Shown here: positions 22,489 through 32,370 of the stretch, piece by piece
Numbering within the stretch: the first letter of the stretch is position 1
Layout of the letters: each line of letters opens with the position of its first letter
From: Streptomyces hawaiiensis
Lineage (GTDB): Bacteria > Actinomycetota > Actinomycetes > Streptomycetales > Streptomycetaceae
Direction: 5' to 3'
DNA: 64,000 bases
Assembly (NCBI RefSeq): GCF_004803895.1
Contig: NZ_CP021978.1
Coordinates: 2,914,001 to 2,978,000 of the forward strand
Notes under the pieces: model-generated
Databases searched by the model: none
Told to the model about the DNA's origin: nothing
What the model saw: only the letters and a program-made list of their open reading frames with translations
Translations under genes and position numbers: made by a program

Positions 22489-23802
22489 GTGTTCGCCCCT
22501 CGCACCACTCCCTGGCCCCTCGTCGCCCTTTTCACGGCCGGGTACCTCGCTCCGTATCTGCTGCCCACCACCGTCGGCAGACTCGACTCGGACCTTCCGC
22601 TCTCCGCCACGCAGGCCGGTGCCGTCGGCAGCGCCCTGCTGCTGAGTTCGGCCGCCGCCGGATTCGTCCTGGCCTCCCGGGTCGAACGGGCCGGAGCCCG
22701 CACCCTCGCCCGGCTCGGCCTCGCCCTGGCCCTCCTCGGCTACGGCGGTGCCGCCCTGACCACCGCGATCCCCGCTGTCATCGCCGGCGCGATGATCGGC
22801 GGGTTCGGCTCCGGCACGGCCACCACCGTCGCCGCCACGCTCATCGCCGGTCAGAAGGATCCGCACCGGGCCTCCACGGCCGGGCTGCTCAGCGTCTCCG
22901 CCCTCGCGGGCGCCGTGTATCTGACGGTGCCGCACCTCGGCCCGGGGCACGGTCTGCCCCTGGCCGCGATCGCCCTCACGGCCCTGGCCGTGTGGCCGCT
23001 GACCGGCCACCTCCCCGCCGGAACGCCCGTCGCGCCCGCGCGGCAGGACAAGGCCCGGCTGCCGCACGCCCGTTCCGGGCTGGTGCTCGCCGCCGCCATG
23101 GTGTGCTGGTCGCTCGCCCAGAACTCCCTGTGGGGCGTGAGCGGACGCATCGGCCTGGAGCAGGCGCACCTCGGCGAGGCCACCGTCGGTGCCGTCTTCG
23201 CCCTCGGACTGGGCGCCGGGCTGGCCGGTGTCCTCGCGGCGGGCGCCCTCGGGGCCCGGCTGGGACGCGCCGTGCCCATCGGCGGCGGCACGGTTCTCAT
23301 CGCCGCCTGCATCGCGCTCAGCGCCCGCGCGACCGACCTGGGGAGCTTCGCGGCCGGCGAGATCGCCTGGAACACGCTCTACCCGGTGGTGCTGTCGTAT
23401 CTCATCGGGCTCGCCGCCTCGCTCGACCCGCGCGGCCGCTGGGCGGTCCTGGTCGGCTCGGCGTCCTCGCTGGGCACGGCCGCCGGACCGCTGACCGGCA
23501 GTGTGCTGTCGGCGCAGGCAGGGTTCCCGGTCATGGGCGCGGTGCTCGGCGCCGGGCTGCTGGTGATCGCCCTGCCGATGACGGCCGTCGCCCTGCACAC
23601 CGGCGGGCGCCCGCTGCTGCCCGGCGCGATCCGCCGCCGCGGCGGACACCCGGCCGCCCTGGTCGCCGCCGCCACGGGCACGCCGACCGGCGCGGTTCCC
23701 GAGATCGGCGCCCCGGAGCAGCCGGTGGTGGAGATCTCGATGGAGGCCGCCGCCGTCCCCGCCCAGCGCGCCTACGGCAAGGCGGGGTCGGAGGCCCTCT
23801 GA
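22489..23802 (+). CDS. MFS transporter
   Basis: Major facilitator membrane protein of 437 residues with about 12 hydrophobic helices (start: WPLVALFTAGYLAPYLLPTT). GTG 22489 follows GGGA at a suitable distance; the open frame reaches 22381 but that extra part is Pro/Arg-rich and not membrane-like. The C-terminus after residue 385 is a soluble tail. There is no clear clue to substrate: neighbours are the IclR regulator and adenine deaminase, and a purine or sugar-acid link would be a guess. Confidence 0.85.
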   Translation: MFAPRTTPWPLVALFTAGYLAPYLLPTTVGRLDSDLPLSATQAGAVGSALLLSSAAAGFVLASRVERAGARTLARLGLALALLGYGGAALTTAIPAVIAGAMIGGFGSGTATTVAATLIAGQKDPHRASTAGLLSVSALAGAVYLTVPHLGPGHGLPLAAIALTALAVWPLTGHLPAGTPVAPARQDKARLPHARSGLVLAAAMVCWSLAQNSLWGVSGRIGLEQAHLGEATVGAVFALGLGAGLAGVLAAGALGARLGRAVPIGGGTVLIAACIALSARATDLGSFAAGEIAWNTLYPVVLSYLIGLAASLDPRGRWAVLVGSASSLGTAAGPLTGSVLSAQAGFPVMGAVLGAGLLVIALPMTAVALHTGGRPLLPGAIRRRGGHPAALVAAATGTPTGAVPEIGAPEQPVVEISMEAAAVPAQRAYGKAGSEAL

Positions 23803-23815
23803 GACCTGCCCTGAG

Positions 23816-24832
23816 CTACCCGAAGGTGTACGCCTCCACCTCGGCCAGATAGCGCGCCCGTAGCTCCTCGTCGTCCTCCAGGAACGAGGCGAGGAAGGAG
23901 TTGCGGGCGAGCTCCCGCAGCCGTTCCCCGGTGAGGCCGAGGGTGGCGCGCACGGCGTCGAAGTTGTCGCCGGCGTAGCCGCCGAAGTAGGCCGGGTCGT
24001 CGGAGTTGACCGTGCACATCAGGCCGGCGTCCAGCATGGCGGGCAGGGGATGGTCGGCGAGGGTGTCGACCGTGCGCAGCCGGACGTTGGACAGCGGGCA
24101 CAGCGTCAGCGGCACCCGGTCGCGCACCAGCCGCTCCACCAGCGCCGGGTCCTCCACACAGCGCAGCCCGTGGTCGACCCGCTCGACGCCGAGGACGTCC
24201 AGCGCCTCGGTGATGTACTCGGGCGGGCCCTCCTCACCGGCGTGGGCGACCCGCCGCAGGCCGAGCGCGGCGGCGGCCTCGTAGACCTCGCGGAACTTCA
24301 CGGGCGGATGCCCGACCTCGGCGGAGTCGAGGCCGACGCCGGTGATCCGGTCCAGGTACGGCTTGGCCGCGTCCAGCGTGGCCAGGGCCGACTCGGCGGA
24401 CTCGTCGCGCAGGAAGCACAGGATCAGCCGGGTGGAGACCCCGTGGTTGGCCTCGCTGCTCCCGAGCGCCCGCCACAGCCCCTCGACGACCGTGCCGATG
24501 TCCAGCCCGCGGCTGGTGTGGGCCTGCGGGTCGAAGAAGATCTCCGCGTGCCGCACGCCCTGCGCGGCGGCCCGGGCGAGATAGGCGTTCGCCAGGTCCT
24601 CGAAGTCCCGCTCGGTACGCAGGACGGCCATGAGCTCGTAGTACAGGTTCAGGAAGGACTGCAGGTCCTCGAAGCGGTAGGCCTCGCGCAGCTCGTCCGT
24701 GTCGGCGTACGGCAGCGTGACGCCGTTGCGCGCGGCGAGCTCGAAGGCGAGTTCCGGTTCGAGGGTGCCTTCGATGTGAAGGTGCAGTTCGGCTTTGGGG
24801 AGGGACATCAATTCATCGTACGGCCGTTTCAC
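23816..24832 (-). CDS. Adenine deaminase of the adenosine deaminase family
   Basis: Zinc-dependent purine deaminase of 338 residues. Metal ligands are His17 and His19 (ELHLHIEG), the His of [12 protein letters not shown] and the Asp pair in [12 protein letters not shown]. Features such as [22 protein letters not shown] and [11 protein letters not shown] resemble the adenine-specific branch rather than classical adenosine deaminase, so adenine to hypoxanthine is the better call. Its ATG overlaps the RNase Z stop by four bases, so it follows rnz in one transcript. Confidence 0.85.
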   Translation of the reverse strand: MKRPYDELMSLPKAELHLHIEGTLEPELAFELAARNGVTLPYADTDELREAYRFEDLQSFLNLYYELMAVLRTERDFEDLANAYLARAAAQGVRHAEIFFDPQAHTSRGLDIGTVVEGLWRALGSSEANHGVSTRLILCFLRDESAESALATLDAAKPYLDRITGVGLDSAEVGHPPVKFREVYEAAAALGLRRVAHAGEEGPPEYITEALDVLGVERVDHGLRCVEDPALVERLVRDRVPLTLCPLSNVRLRTVDTLADHPLPAMLDAGLMCTVNSDDPAYFGGYAGDNFDAVRATLGLTGERLRELARNSFLASFLEDDEELRARYLAEVEAYTFG

Positions 24833-25761
24833 CGACGCTTCGGAACCGGCACCCGCAACAGATCGTGCGCCACGCTCAGCTCACCGTCGAAGCCGGCGGC
24901 CCGGGCCTGCCGCTCGAACTCTCCCCCGGACTCCGTCCGGGAGATGCCCCCAGGGTCGGTGTAACGCTGGCTGAAGTGGGTCAGCACGAGGTGCCGCACG
25001 CCGCCGTCCCGGGCCACCCGAGCGGCCTGACCGGCTGTCAGGTGCCCGTGCTCGACGGCGAGTTGCTCGTGCTCGTCGAGGAAGGTCGACTCGATGACGA
25101 GCATGTCGCAGCCCTCGGCGAGCGCGTACACCCCGTCGCAGAGCCGGGTGTCCATGACGAACGCGAACCGCTGCCCGCGCCGCGTCTCGCTGACGTCGTC
25201 GAGTGAGACTCCGCCGAGTTCTCCCTCGCGCTGGATCCGGCCGACGTCCGGTCCCTTGATGCCGTGCGCGGCGAGCCGCTCGGGCAGCATGCGGCGGCCG
25301 TCGGGCTCGACGATCCGGTACCCGTACGACTCCACCGGGTGCGACAGCCTCCGCGCCTGGAGCGTGTAGCCGTCCGTACGGGCGAGGGGCCCGTCGGTGT
25401 CGACCGGGGCCTCGGTGATGCCGACCGTCTCGCGGTAGGCCGTGGCGTACCGGAGCCGGTCGAAGAAGCGCTGCCCGGAGCGGGGGTAGTGGGCGGTGAT
25501 CTCGTGCGGGACCCGGTCCAGGTTGATGCGCTGGATGACACCGGCGAGGCCGAGGGAGTGGTCGCCGTGGAAGTGCGTGACGCAGATCCGGTTCAGGTCG
25601 TGCGCGGCGACCCCGGCGCGCAGCATCTGGCGCTGCGTACCCTCGCCCGGGTCGAACAGGATGCCCTCGCCGTCCCAGCGGAGCAGGTAGCCGTTGTGGT
25701 TGCGGTGCCGGGTCGGGACCTGGCTGGCGGTGCCGAGGACCACGAGTTCACGTACGGACAA
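24829..25761 (-). CDS. rnz: Ribonuclease Z
   Basis: tRNA 3'-processing endonuclease of the metallo-beta-lactamase superfamily, 310 residues. The zinc motif HFHGDH (63-68) and the later [17 protein letters not shown] and [13 protein letters not shown] segments are typical. Near the C-terminus, residues [10 protein letters not shown] (about 272-281) come from a palindromic DNA segment that looks inserted in frame. The HIT gene lies six bases upstream on the same strand. Confidence 0.93.
   Translation of the reverse strand: MSVRELVVLGTASQVPTRHRNHNGYLLRWDGEGILFDPGEGTQRQMLRAGVAAHDLNRICVTHFHGDHSLGLAGVIQRINLDRVPHEITAHYPRSGQRFFDRLRYATAYRETVGITEAPVDTDGPLARTDGYTLQARRLSHPVESYGYRIVEPDGRRMLPERLAAHGIKGPDVGRIQREGELGGVSLDDVSETRRGQRFAFVMDTRLCDGVYALAEGCDMLVIESTFLDEHEQLAVEHGHLTAGQAARVARDGGVRHLVLTHFSQRYTDPGGISRTESGGEFERQARAAGFDGELSVAHDLLRVPVPKRR
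24919..24954. repeat. Palindromic element inside rnz
   Basis: CTCCCCCGGAC (24921-24931) and GTCCGGGAG (24935-24943) form an imperfect palindrome with a three-base loop, flanked by runs of C/G. Similar small palindromes are scattered through Streptomyces genomes. Here it is translated in frame and adds about ten residues near the RNase Z C-terminus. Confidence 0.6.
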
Positions 25762-25767
25762 GGCGGA

Positions 25768-26118
25768 TTACCCCGGGGGCCATTCGAGGCCGCGGCCGCC
25801 GAGCACGTGACCGTGCACGTGCCAGACCGTCTGGCCGGCGCCGCTGCCCGTGTTGAAGACGAGGCGGTAGCTGTCGAGCTTCTCCTCGTCCGCTACGGCC
25901 TGGGCCTCGCGGAGCACGTCCGCGGTGAGCGCCGGGTCGGCGGCGAGGGCGGCGGCGCTCTCGTAGTGCGCCTTGGGGATGATCAGGACGTGCGTGGGGG
26001 CCTGGGGGTTGATGTCGCGGAACGCGATGGTCGTCTCCGTCTGCCGCACGATGGTCGCCGGGATGGTGCCCGCGACGATCTTGCAGAACAGGCAGTCTTC
26101 CTGGGGCTCCCCTGCCAT
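25768..26118 (-). CDS. HIT family hydrolase (HINT-like)
   Basis: A 116-residue histidine-triad nucleotide-binding protein, likely an AMP-amidate hydrolase. The triad is HVHGHVLGG, and the N-terminal CLFCKIVAGTIPA with its Cys pair and IAFRDINPQAPTHVLIIPK are characteristic. ATG 26118 is preceded by a strong GGAGGGAAA ribosome site, so longer in-frame starts are rejected. It heads a likely HIT-rnz-adenine deaminase transcript. Confidence 0.93.
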   Translation of the reverse strand: MAGEPQEDCLFCKIVAGTIPATIVRQTETTIAFRDINPQAPTHVLIIPKAHYESAAALAADPALTADVLREAQAVADEEKLDSYRLVFNTGSGAGQTVWHVHGHVLGGRGLEWPPG

Positions 26119-26185
26119 TTTCCCTCCGGGGGTTGGCCGTGTCTCGGTCTTGCCGGGCATCGTATCGTCGTCGGGTGCGGGTGCC

Positions 26186-26240
26186 TTGTGGCTGGTCGCG
26201 CCCACGCGGCGGAGCCGCAGATCGATACAGCCCCGCGCCC
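26186..26240 (-). repeat. Interspersed 55-bp intergenic element, copy 1
   Basis: Read on the minus strand it begins GGGCGCGGGGCTGTATCGAT and contains GCGGCTCCGCCGC followed by GTGGGCGCGACCAGCC. About 50 of 55 bases match the copy at 41348. It sits in the gap between the tricorn and HIT genes. Streptomyces chromosomes carry many such elements, commonly after gene ends. Confidence 0.75.
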
Positions 26241-26241
26241 T

Positions 26242-29200
26242 TTAAGCTGGCAGGCGTGGGGGCGTTTTGGCGGGTACTGCCTCCAGGCTTTCCAGTGCCA
26301 GTCGGATTGCTTCGTCCAGTTGGGTGTCATTGCCCGCCGCGTAGTCCTGGGGGCGTTGGACGATCTCCACATCCGGGTCCACGCCGTGGTTCTCCACGCC
26401 CCACTCGTAGCCCTCCAGCCAGAAGGCGTACTTGGGCTGGGTCACGAGGGTGCCGTCCACCAACCGGTAGCGGCTGTCGATGCCGATGACGCCGCCCCAG
26501 GTGCGGGTGCCGACGACCGGCCCGAGGCCCAGGGCCTTGATCGCGGCGTTGACGATGTCGCCGTCGGAGCCGGAGAACTCGTTGGCGACGGCTACGACGG
26601 GGCCGCGCGGGGCGTCCTCCGGGTAGCTGTAGGGGCGCATGCCGCGCGGGACGGCCCAGCCGACGATGCGGCGGGCCAGCTTCTCGACGACCAGTTGGGA
26701 GGTGTGACCGCCCCGGTTCTCACGGACGTCGACGACCAGACCCTCCCGGGCGACCTCGACACGCAGGTCGCGGTGGATCTGGGCCCAGCCGGGGGCCTGC
26801 ATGTCCGGGACGTGGAGGTAGCCGAGGCGGCCGCCGGACTTCTCGTGGACGTAGGCGCGGCGGTCGGCGACCCAGGCGTGGTAGCGCAGGGGTTCCTCGT
26901 CGGCGACCGGGACGACGACGGCGTGCCGGGGGTCGCCGCCGCCGGACGGGGAGACGGTCAGCTCCACGGGCTTGTTCGCCGTGCCGATCAGCAGCGGGCC
27001 GGGCCCGGCGACCGGGTCGACCGGCTGTCCGGCGATCGCGAGGATGGCGTCCCCGGGGCGCACGGCCACACCGGGCGCGGCCAGCGGGCTGCGGGCGTCC
27101 GGGTCGGAGGTCTCCGAGGGCAGGATGCGATCGACGCGCCAACTGCCGTCCTCGTGGCGGGAGATGTCGGCGCCAAGCAGGCCCTGACGGTGGCCGCCGC
27201 CGTGCCCGCCGCGCGGGGTGACGTACGCGTGCGAGGTGCCCAGTTCGCCCTGGACCTCCCACAGCAGGTCGACCAGGTCGTCGTGGGTGGCGAGCCGCTC
27301 CATGACCGGACGGTAGCGGTCGAGGACGCCGGCCCAGTCGACGCCGCTCATGTCGGGCCGCCAGAAGTGGTCCCGCATGATGCGGCCGTTCTCGTCGAAC
27401 ATCTGGCGCCACTCGGCCGCCGGGTCGACGAGTTGGCGTACGCGACTCAGGTCGACGGTGATGTTGGTGTCGCTGTCGTCGTCGTTCGAGGCGCGCCGGT
27501 CGCTGGGGACGACCTTCAGCCGCCCGTCGGTCCACAGCAGCACCCGCTTGCCGTCGCCGCTGACGGCGAAGTGGTCGGCGTCGACGGCGAGATGCTCGAC
27601 GCGCTGCTGGGCGAGGTCGTAGCGCTCCAGCTCGGACTTGGGTTCGGGGTCGTCCGGGGTGGCCCGGGAGGCGCCGAGCACGCCGGCGACCGGGTGACGC
27701 AGCCACAGGACGCCGTCCTTGGCGGCGCGCAGATTGGTGTACCGGGCGGCCTCGACCGGGAAGGGCACGATGCGGTCGGCGAGGCCGTCGAGGTCGATGC
27801 GGGTGGTGGGAGTGCCCTCGCTGTCGGGGGTCTCCTCCCGGTCGGGCGTCTCGAAGGAGCGGCCGTGCCGCTGCGGCCCGAACGGGGAGGGCGTGGTGGC
27901 GGCGAGGGTGATCAGATGCGGCCGGGCGCCCACCACGAAGGCCAGGTCGAAGACGTGCTCGTCGTAGACCGGGTCGAAGGAGCGGGTCGACAGGAACGCG
28001 AGGTGCTTGCCGTCCATCGTGAACGCGGGCGCGTAGTCCTGGAAGCGCAGCGGGGTGGCCTCGGTGACCGACAGGTCGGTGGTGTTGGCGAGCTTCAGCT
28101 GGCACAGGGGCCGGGGGCCGGGGTGGGACCAGGCCAGCCAGGACGAGTCGGGCGAGAAGACGAGGCCCGACGCATCGCCGTCCTCGCTGCGGTCGACCTC
28201 CCGCACCTCGCCCGTCTCCCGCTCCACCAGTAGCAGGCGCCCGTCGTGACAGGACACGGCGGCACGGCTGCCGTCGGGGGCCATGGCGAGGTCCAGCACC
28301 CGGCCGAGCTGCCCGGCGGCGAGCCGGCGGGGTGTCGCCCCCGGGGCGAGTCCGGTGGCGGGAGCGAACTCCAGGGCGTCGTCGCCCTCGGCGTCCGTCA
28401 CCCACACCACCCATTCCTCGCCGTCCGCGCGGAACGTCCGCGGCAGCCGGGCCCGCACCCCGGGGGTGGCGGCCAGTGCGCGGGCCGGACCGGAGCGGTG
28501 GGTGACCCAGTGCACGGAACCGCGTACGGCGACCGCGCTGCCGCGTGCGGTGTGGTCCGGGGACGCCGACCCGAACCACCGGGAGGCGTTTACCGGGAAC
28601 GGCTGCAGGTCGACGCGCTGTCCGCCCAGCCGCACGTCCAGCCGCCGCGGCTCGGCCCCCTCCAGGTCGTCCAGCACCCACAGCTCACCGGCGCTGGAGT
28701 AGACGACCCGGGTGCCGTCGGTCGCGGCGTGCCGGGCGTAGAAGCCGTCGAGAGGTGTGTGGCGGCGCAGGTCGGACCCGTCGGCGAGGGAGGAGTAGAG
28801 CGCTCCGGTGCCCTCGTGGTCGGAGAGGAAGGCGATCCGGTCGTCCACCCACAGCGGGTACTCGAGGTTGCCGTCGAGCTCCTCGTGCAGCCGCACGAAC
28901 TGTCCGTCGTCCTCGGGGTCGATCCACAGCTTGCCCGCCGTACCGCCCCGGTACCGCTTCCACCAGGCGGCCTCCCGGCCCATCGGCGCGGACAGCAGCA
29001 CCGTGTGCGGGCCGTAGGCGATGTCGCCGACGGGCCCGTAGGGCAGGGTGGTGGCCGGGCCGCCGTCCAGCGGGACGGCACGCGCCCAGGTGCGGCGCAG
29101 GCTCGCCTGCCCCTGGGTGCTGATCGCCAGGACCTCGCCGTCCGGGGTCCAGCCGCGCACCTGCGTCTTGAGACTCCCCCAGTACGTCAGCCGCTTGGCC

Positions 29201-29433
29201 GGACCGCCGTCGACCGGGGCGATGAGCACCTCGGGGGCGCCGTCTCTCGTGGAGGTCCAGGCGACCGTGGTGCCGTCGGGCGAGATACGGGGCTGGGTCA
29301 CCGGCATGTTGTCGGCGCTGACCCGCCAGGCCCGGCCGCCGTCGAGCGGCGCGAGCCACACGTCGTCCTCGGCGGTGAAGGCGACCAGGTCGCCGTGCAC
29401 ATGGGGGAACCGGAGGTAAGCAGGCGATGTCAC
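26242..29433 (-). CDS. Tricorn protease homologue, S41 family
   Basis: A 1063-residue cytoplasmic peptidase that further degrades oligopeptides from the proteasome or Clp. The first two thirds form two beta-propellers made of repeats such as WTSTRDGAPEVLIAP and FLSTRSFDP. A PDZ domain follows (PGVAVRPGDAILAIAGQPV), then the S41 core with Ser956 in NEFSGSDGD. No signal peptide is seen. The TAA stop lies two bases from the interspersed element. Confidence 0.93.
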   Translation of the reverse strand: MTSPAYLRFPHVHGDLVAFTAEDDVWLAPLDGGRAWRVSADNMPVTQPRISPDGTTVAWTSTRDGAPEVLIAPVDGGPAKRLTYWGSLKTQVRGWTPDGEVLAISTQGQASLRRTWARAVPLDGGPATTLPYGPVGDIAYGPHTVLLSAPMGREAAWWKRYRGGTAGKLWIDPEDDGQFVRLHEELDGNLEYPLWVDDRIAFLSDHEGTGALYSSLADGSDLRRHTPLDGFYARHAATDGTRVVYSSAGELWVLDDLEGAEPRRLDVRLGGQRVDLQPFPVNASRWFGSASPDHTARGSAVAVRGSVHWVTHRSGPARALAATPGVRARLPRTFRADGEEWVVWVTDAEGDDALEFAPATGLAPGATPRRLAAGQLGRVLDLAMAPDGSRAAVSCHDGRLLLVERETGEVREVDRSEDGDASGLVFSPDSSWLAWSHPGPRPLCQLKLANTTDLSVTEATPLRFQDYAPAFTMDGKHLAFLSTRSFDPVYDEHVFDLAFVVGARPHLITLAATTPSPFGPQRHGRSFETPDREETPDSEGTPTTRIDLDGLADRIVPFPVEAARYTNLRAAKDGVLWLRHPVAGVLGASRATPDDPEPKSELERYDLAQQRVEHLAVDADHFAVSGDGKRVLLWTDGRLKVVPSDRRASNDDDSDTNITVDLSRVRQLVDPAAEWRQMFDENGRIMRDHFWRPDMSGVDWAGVLDRYRPVMERLATHDDLVDLLWEVQGELGTSHAYVTPRGGHGGGHRQGLLGADISRHEDGSWRVDRILPSETSDPDARSPLAAPGVAVRPGDAILAIAGQPVDPVAGPGPLLIGTANKPVELTVSPSGGGDPRHAVVVPVADEEPLRYHAWVADRRAYVHEKSGGRLGYLHVPDMQAPGWAQIHRDLRVEVAREGLVVDVRENRGGHTSQLVVEKLARRIVGWAVPRGMRPYSYPEDAPRGPVVAVANEFSGSDGDIVNAAIKALGLGPVVGTRTWGGVIGIDSRYRLVDGTLVTQPKYAFWLEGYEWGVENHGVDPDVEIVQRPQDYAAGNDTQLDEAIRLALESLEAVPAKTPPRLPA

Positions 29434-29478
29434 CTGATCACCCTATGCAGGGACGACGCCGCGCGGACAGTGTTCGGA

Positions 29479-30024
29479 TCACTTGCCCTCGACGGGACGG
29501 CAGTCCGGGTACCGCTCGCACCAGATGGTCTGCGTGACGGTCACGGTGACGGTCGGCCCGGGCCGCCCGTTCGGGGACCCGCCGACGGGGGGCGGGCTGG
29601 TGGAGCCGCAGTCGCCGAGCCCGTCGACCTCGAACCACACCTTGCCGTCCACCTTGGCGGTGATGTTCCCGCGTACACAGGCACCGTCCACCGCGTGGGT
29701 GACCTTGCCGTCGACGGTGATCTCCTTGCCGTCGTCGGTCTCGCCCTCGCAGTCGACGGCCGCGACGGTCCGCTCACGCGCCGAGGGGGACGACTTCTGG
29801 CCGCTCTCCCCGTAGGACGCGGTGCACGTGAGCCAACGCACGCCCGCCTTCTGCCGGTTGAGCTCCTTGGTCACGGCCTCGTCGGTGGTGTACGCGACGG
29901 ACGCGGCGCTGACGCTGCCGGGCTCGCAGGCGACAGCGCCGCCCACCGCCACCACGGCGAACGTCGCCGCGACCGCCACCCGCCGACCGCGCGGCCCCAG
30001 CCGATTCCTCCTGAAAACCCCCAT
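29479..30024 (-). CDS. Secreted or lipoprotein of unknown function
   Basis: A 181-residue protein with a basic start (VFRRNRLGPRGRR), a hydrophobic segment VAVAATFAVVAVGGAVAC, and Cys33 at a weak lipobox. The mature part resembles DUF4333-type domains: Cys residues in WLTCTAS, AVDCEGET, GACVRG and GDCGS. The end is Pro/Thr-rich (PTVTVTVTQT). The function is not known. It is 45 bases downstream of the tricorn start and on the same strand. Confidence 0.7.
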   Translation of the reverse strand: MGVFRRNRLGPRGRRVAVAATFAVVAVGGAVACEPGSVSAASVAYTTDEAVTKELNRQKAGVRWLTCTASYGESGQKSSPSARERTVAAVDCEGETDDGKEITVDGKVTHAVDGACVRGNITAKVDGKVWFEVDGLGDCGSTSPPPVGGSPNGRPGPTVTVTVTQTIWCERYPDCRPVEGK

Positions 30025-30073
30025 GGAGGGGAGCCTGCCACTGACGGGGGCCGCACGGTAGGGCGCAAAGGCG

Positions 30074-30466
30074 TCAGCCGCGCAGCAGCAGCCACTCCTG
30101 GAGTTCCACCAAGTTGCCCTCGGGGTCCTTGAGATACGCCACCCGCATCCGGTCCGTCATGGGCACGGGGCCGTGCAGAACCGTCGCGCCGCGCATCGTG
30201 ATCTCCTCGCAGTACGCGTCCAGTCCGTCCACCCGCAGCACGACCAGGGAGCGGTGGCCCGCCGCCGTGTCGCCCAGTTCGTCGAGCATCTCGGCCATCA
30301 CCGACCGGTCCTGCAACGCGATCCCCGCGGAGCCCACCGCGGGGCTGAACTTCTCGTACGGCCCCCGCGCCGCCCCCGACTGCGGTTTGAGGCCGAGGAC
30401 CTCGCCGTAGAAGCGGTAACAAGCCGAGAAGTCGGTCACGAGCAGACGGACCTGTGCGAGTTCCAC
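30074..30466 (-). CDS. VOC/glyoxalase family protein
   Basis: A 130-residue vicinal-oxygen-chelate fold protein with two beta-alpha-beta repeats: AQVRLLVTDFSACYRFYGEV at the start and AYLKDPEGNLVELQEW at the end, whose Glu is a usual metal ligand. The function cannot be specified; members range from dioxygenases to resistance proteins. It begins 16 bases after rsmE and is probably co-transcribed. Confidence 0.85.
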   Translation of the reverse strand: MELAQVRLLVTDFSACYRFYGEVLGLKPQSGAARGPYEKFSPAVGSAGIALQDRSVMAEMLDELGDTAAGHRSLVVLRVDGLDAYCEEITMRGATVLHGPVPMTDRMRVAYLKDPEGNLVELQEWLLLRG

Positions 30467-30482
30467 GGTGCCTCCAAGGTGG

Positions 30483-31223
30483 TCAGGACCAGCGTCCGGT
30501 GCGTGCCAGGAGTACGGCCGCGGCGGCCGTCCCGGCAGTCGATGTGCGCAGCACGCTGCGCCCGAGGTGGTACGCCTTCGCCCCCGCCTCCTCGAACAGC
30601 GCCAGTTCCTCCGGCGCCACGCCCCCCTCGGGCCCCACGACCAGCACGATGTCGCCGGTGGACGGCAGTTCGGCCGTCGCCAGCGGCGCGTCCCCGCTCT
30701 CGTGCAGCACGGCGGCGAACTCCGCCCCCGCCAGCAGGACGGCGACCTGTTTGGTCGTAGCCGCCTCCGCCACCTCCGGGAAGCGCACCCGGCGGGACTG
30801 TTTGCCGGCCTCCCGGGCCGTCGCCCGCCACTTGCCCAGCGCCTTCGCCCCGCGTTCGCCCTTCCACTGCGTGATGCAGCGCGCCGCCGCCCACGGCACG
30901 ATCGCGTCGACGCCGACCTCGGTCATCGTCTCGACGGCGAGCTCCCCCCGGTCGCCCTTGGGCAGCGCCTGGACGACGGTGACCCAGGGCTGCTCCGCAG
31001 GCTCCTCGTGCACCGACTCCAGCTGGAGGATGAGCCGGTCCTTGCCTTCCGTGTCGAGCACGACGCAGTCCGCCCAGCGGCCGGACCCGTCCGTGAGGAC
31101 GACGTCCTCACCGGCCCGCAGCCGCTTCACGGAGACGGCGTGCCTGCCCTCCGGCCCGTCGAGGACGTACCGGCCGCCACCGCCCGCGTCGAAGTGCTCG
31201 ACCACGAACACCGGCGCGGTCAC
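30483..31223 (-). CDS. rsmE: 16S rRNA (uracil-1498-N3)-methyltransferase
   Basis: SPOUT methyltransferase for U1498 of 16S rRNA, 246 residues. It has the N-terminal PUA-like part (RYVLDGPEGRHAVSVKRLRAG) and the C-terminal knot with VLVVGPEGGVAPEELALFEE and YHLGRSVLRTSTAGTAA. The GTG at 31223 overlaps the stop of the nitronate monooxygenase gene (GTGA), showing coupling. In actinobacteria it often follows dnaJ closely, as here. Confidence 0.94.
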   Translation of the reverse strand: MTAPVFVVEHFDAGGGGRYVLDGPEGRHAVSVKRLRAGEDVVLTDGSGRWADCVVLDTEGKDRLILQLESVHEEPAEQPWVTVVQALPKGDRGELAVETMTEVGVDAIVPWAAARCITQWKGERGAKALGKWRATAREAGKQSRRVRFPEVAEAATTKQVAVLLAGAEFAAVLHESGDAPLATAELPSTGDIVLVVGPEGGVAPEELALFEEAGAKAYHLGRSVLRTSTAGTAAAAVLLARTGRWS

Positions 31224-32293
31224 AGCACGCCTCCACCCGTCAACGAGGCCCGGGCGGTGGCCAGTTCCCCGGCCAGTACCTCCACGAGCTGCCCGGCGGG
31301 CAGTTCCCGCGCCATCCGGTGCCCCTGCCCGGCCCACAGCGCCATGCCCTGCGCGTCACCGGCCTTGGCGGCGGCCTTGCGCAGCGGCGCGGTGAGGTGG
31401 TGGATCTCGGGGTAGGCGGGCGGCGCGTACGGGCCGTGCTCGCGCAGGAACCGGTTGACGAGGCCGCGCGCGGGCCGCCCGGAGAACGCCCGGGTCAACT
31501 CCGTGCGGACGAACAGGGGGTTGGTCAGCGCCTGCTTGTGCAGGGCGTTCGCGCCCGACTCGTGGGTGGCGAGGAAGGCGGTGCCCAGCTGGGCCGCGCT
31601 CGCGCCCGCCGCGAGGACGCCGGCGATCTGGCCGCCGCGCATGATGCCGCCGGCGGCGACGATCGGGATGCTCACGGCCTCGCGGACCTGGGCGATCAGC
31701 GACAGCAGTCCGATGCCGGAACCGTCGGTCTCGGGAATGTCCCGGTGCGTGCCCTGGTGGCCGCCTGCTTCGACGCCCTGGGCGATGACCCCGTCCGCAC
31801 CCGCCCGCTCGACGGCCCGGGCCTCGTCGGGGGTGGTCGCGGCGGCCAGGACGAAGGTGCCGACGCGGTGCAGGGCGTCGACGATCTCACGGCTCGGGAC
31901 GCCGAAGTGGAACGACACCACCGGCACGGGGTTGTCGCGCAGCACCACGAGCTTGGCCTCGAAGCCGTCGTCGCGTCCGCTGTCCGGATCGCCGAGCTCG
32001 GCCTCGTACCAGGTGGCCTCGCCGGCCAGCTGGTGGGCGTAGACGTCGACGGCGGCGGGGTCGGCGTACTCCGGCTGCGGCATGAAGACGTTGACGCCGA
32101 AGGGCCTGCCGGTGAGGCTCCGGATCTGCTTGATCTCCTGGTACATCCCGTCGGCGGTCTTGTACCCGGCGGCGAGGAATCCGAGCCCGCCCGCTTCGCA
32201 CACGGCGGCGGCGAGCTGCGGCACGGAGACGCCGCCCGCCATGGGGGCCTGCACGATCGGGAGGGGGAAGAGATCGGTCAGTGCGGAGGACAT
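31220..32293 (-). CDS. Nitronate monooxygenase
   Basis: FMN-dependent TIM-barrel enzyme of 357 residues that oxidises alkyl nitronates such as propionate 3-nitronate. Motifs include LPIVQAPMAGGVSVPQL, GVNVFMPQPE, VEAGGHQGTHRD (catalytic and FMN-contact region) and PIVAAGGIMRG. It lies between the dnaJ repeat array and rsmE and overlaps rsmE by four bases. Its physiological substrate is unknown. Confidence 0.9.
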   Translation of the reverse strand: MSSALTDLFPLPIVQAPMAGGVSVPQLAAAVCEAGGLGFLAAGYKTADGMYQEIKQIRSLTGRPFGVNVFMPQPEYADPAAVDVYAHQLAGEATWYEAELGDPDSGRDDGFEAKLVVLRDNPVPVVSFHFGVPSREIVDALHRVGTFVLAAATTPDEARAVERAGADGVIAQGVEAGGHQGTHRDIPETDGSGIGLLSLIAQVREAVSIPIVAAGGIMRGGQIAGVLAAGASAAQLGTAFLATHESGANALHKQALTNPLFVRTELTRAFSGRPARGLVNRFLREHGPYAPPAYPEIHHLTAPLRKAAAKAGDAQGMALWAGQGHRMARELPAGQLVEVLAGELATARASLTGGGVL

Positions 32294-32370
32294 GACCGCA
32301 TGTTGTCACGTCCTCCGAACAACCCCGAAACCGGCCTGCCGACTGGCATAGACCAGAAGCACGCTCGCTT

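Noticed and set aside
25264..28233. 989-codon plus-strand frame opposite rnz, HIT and tricorn genes
   Set aside because: It spans three recognised genes on the other strand and has no coherent domain.
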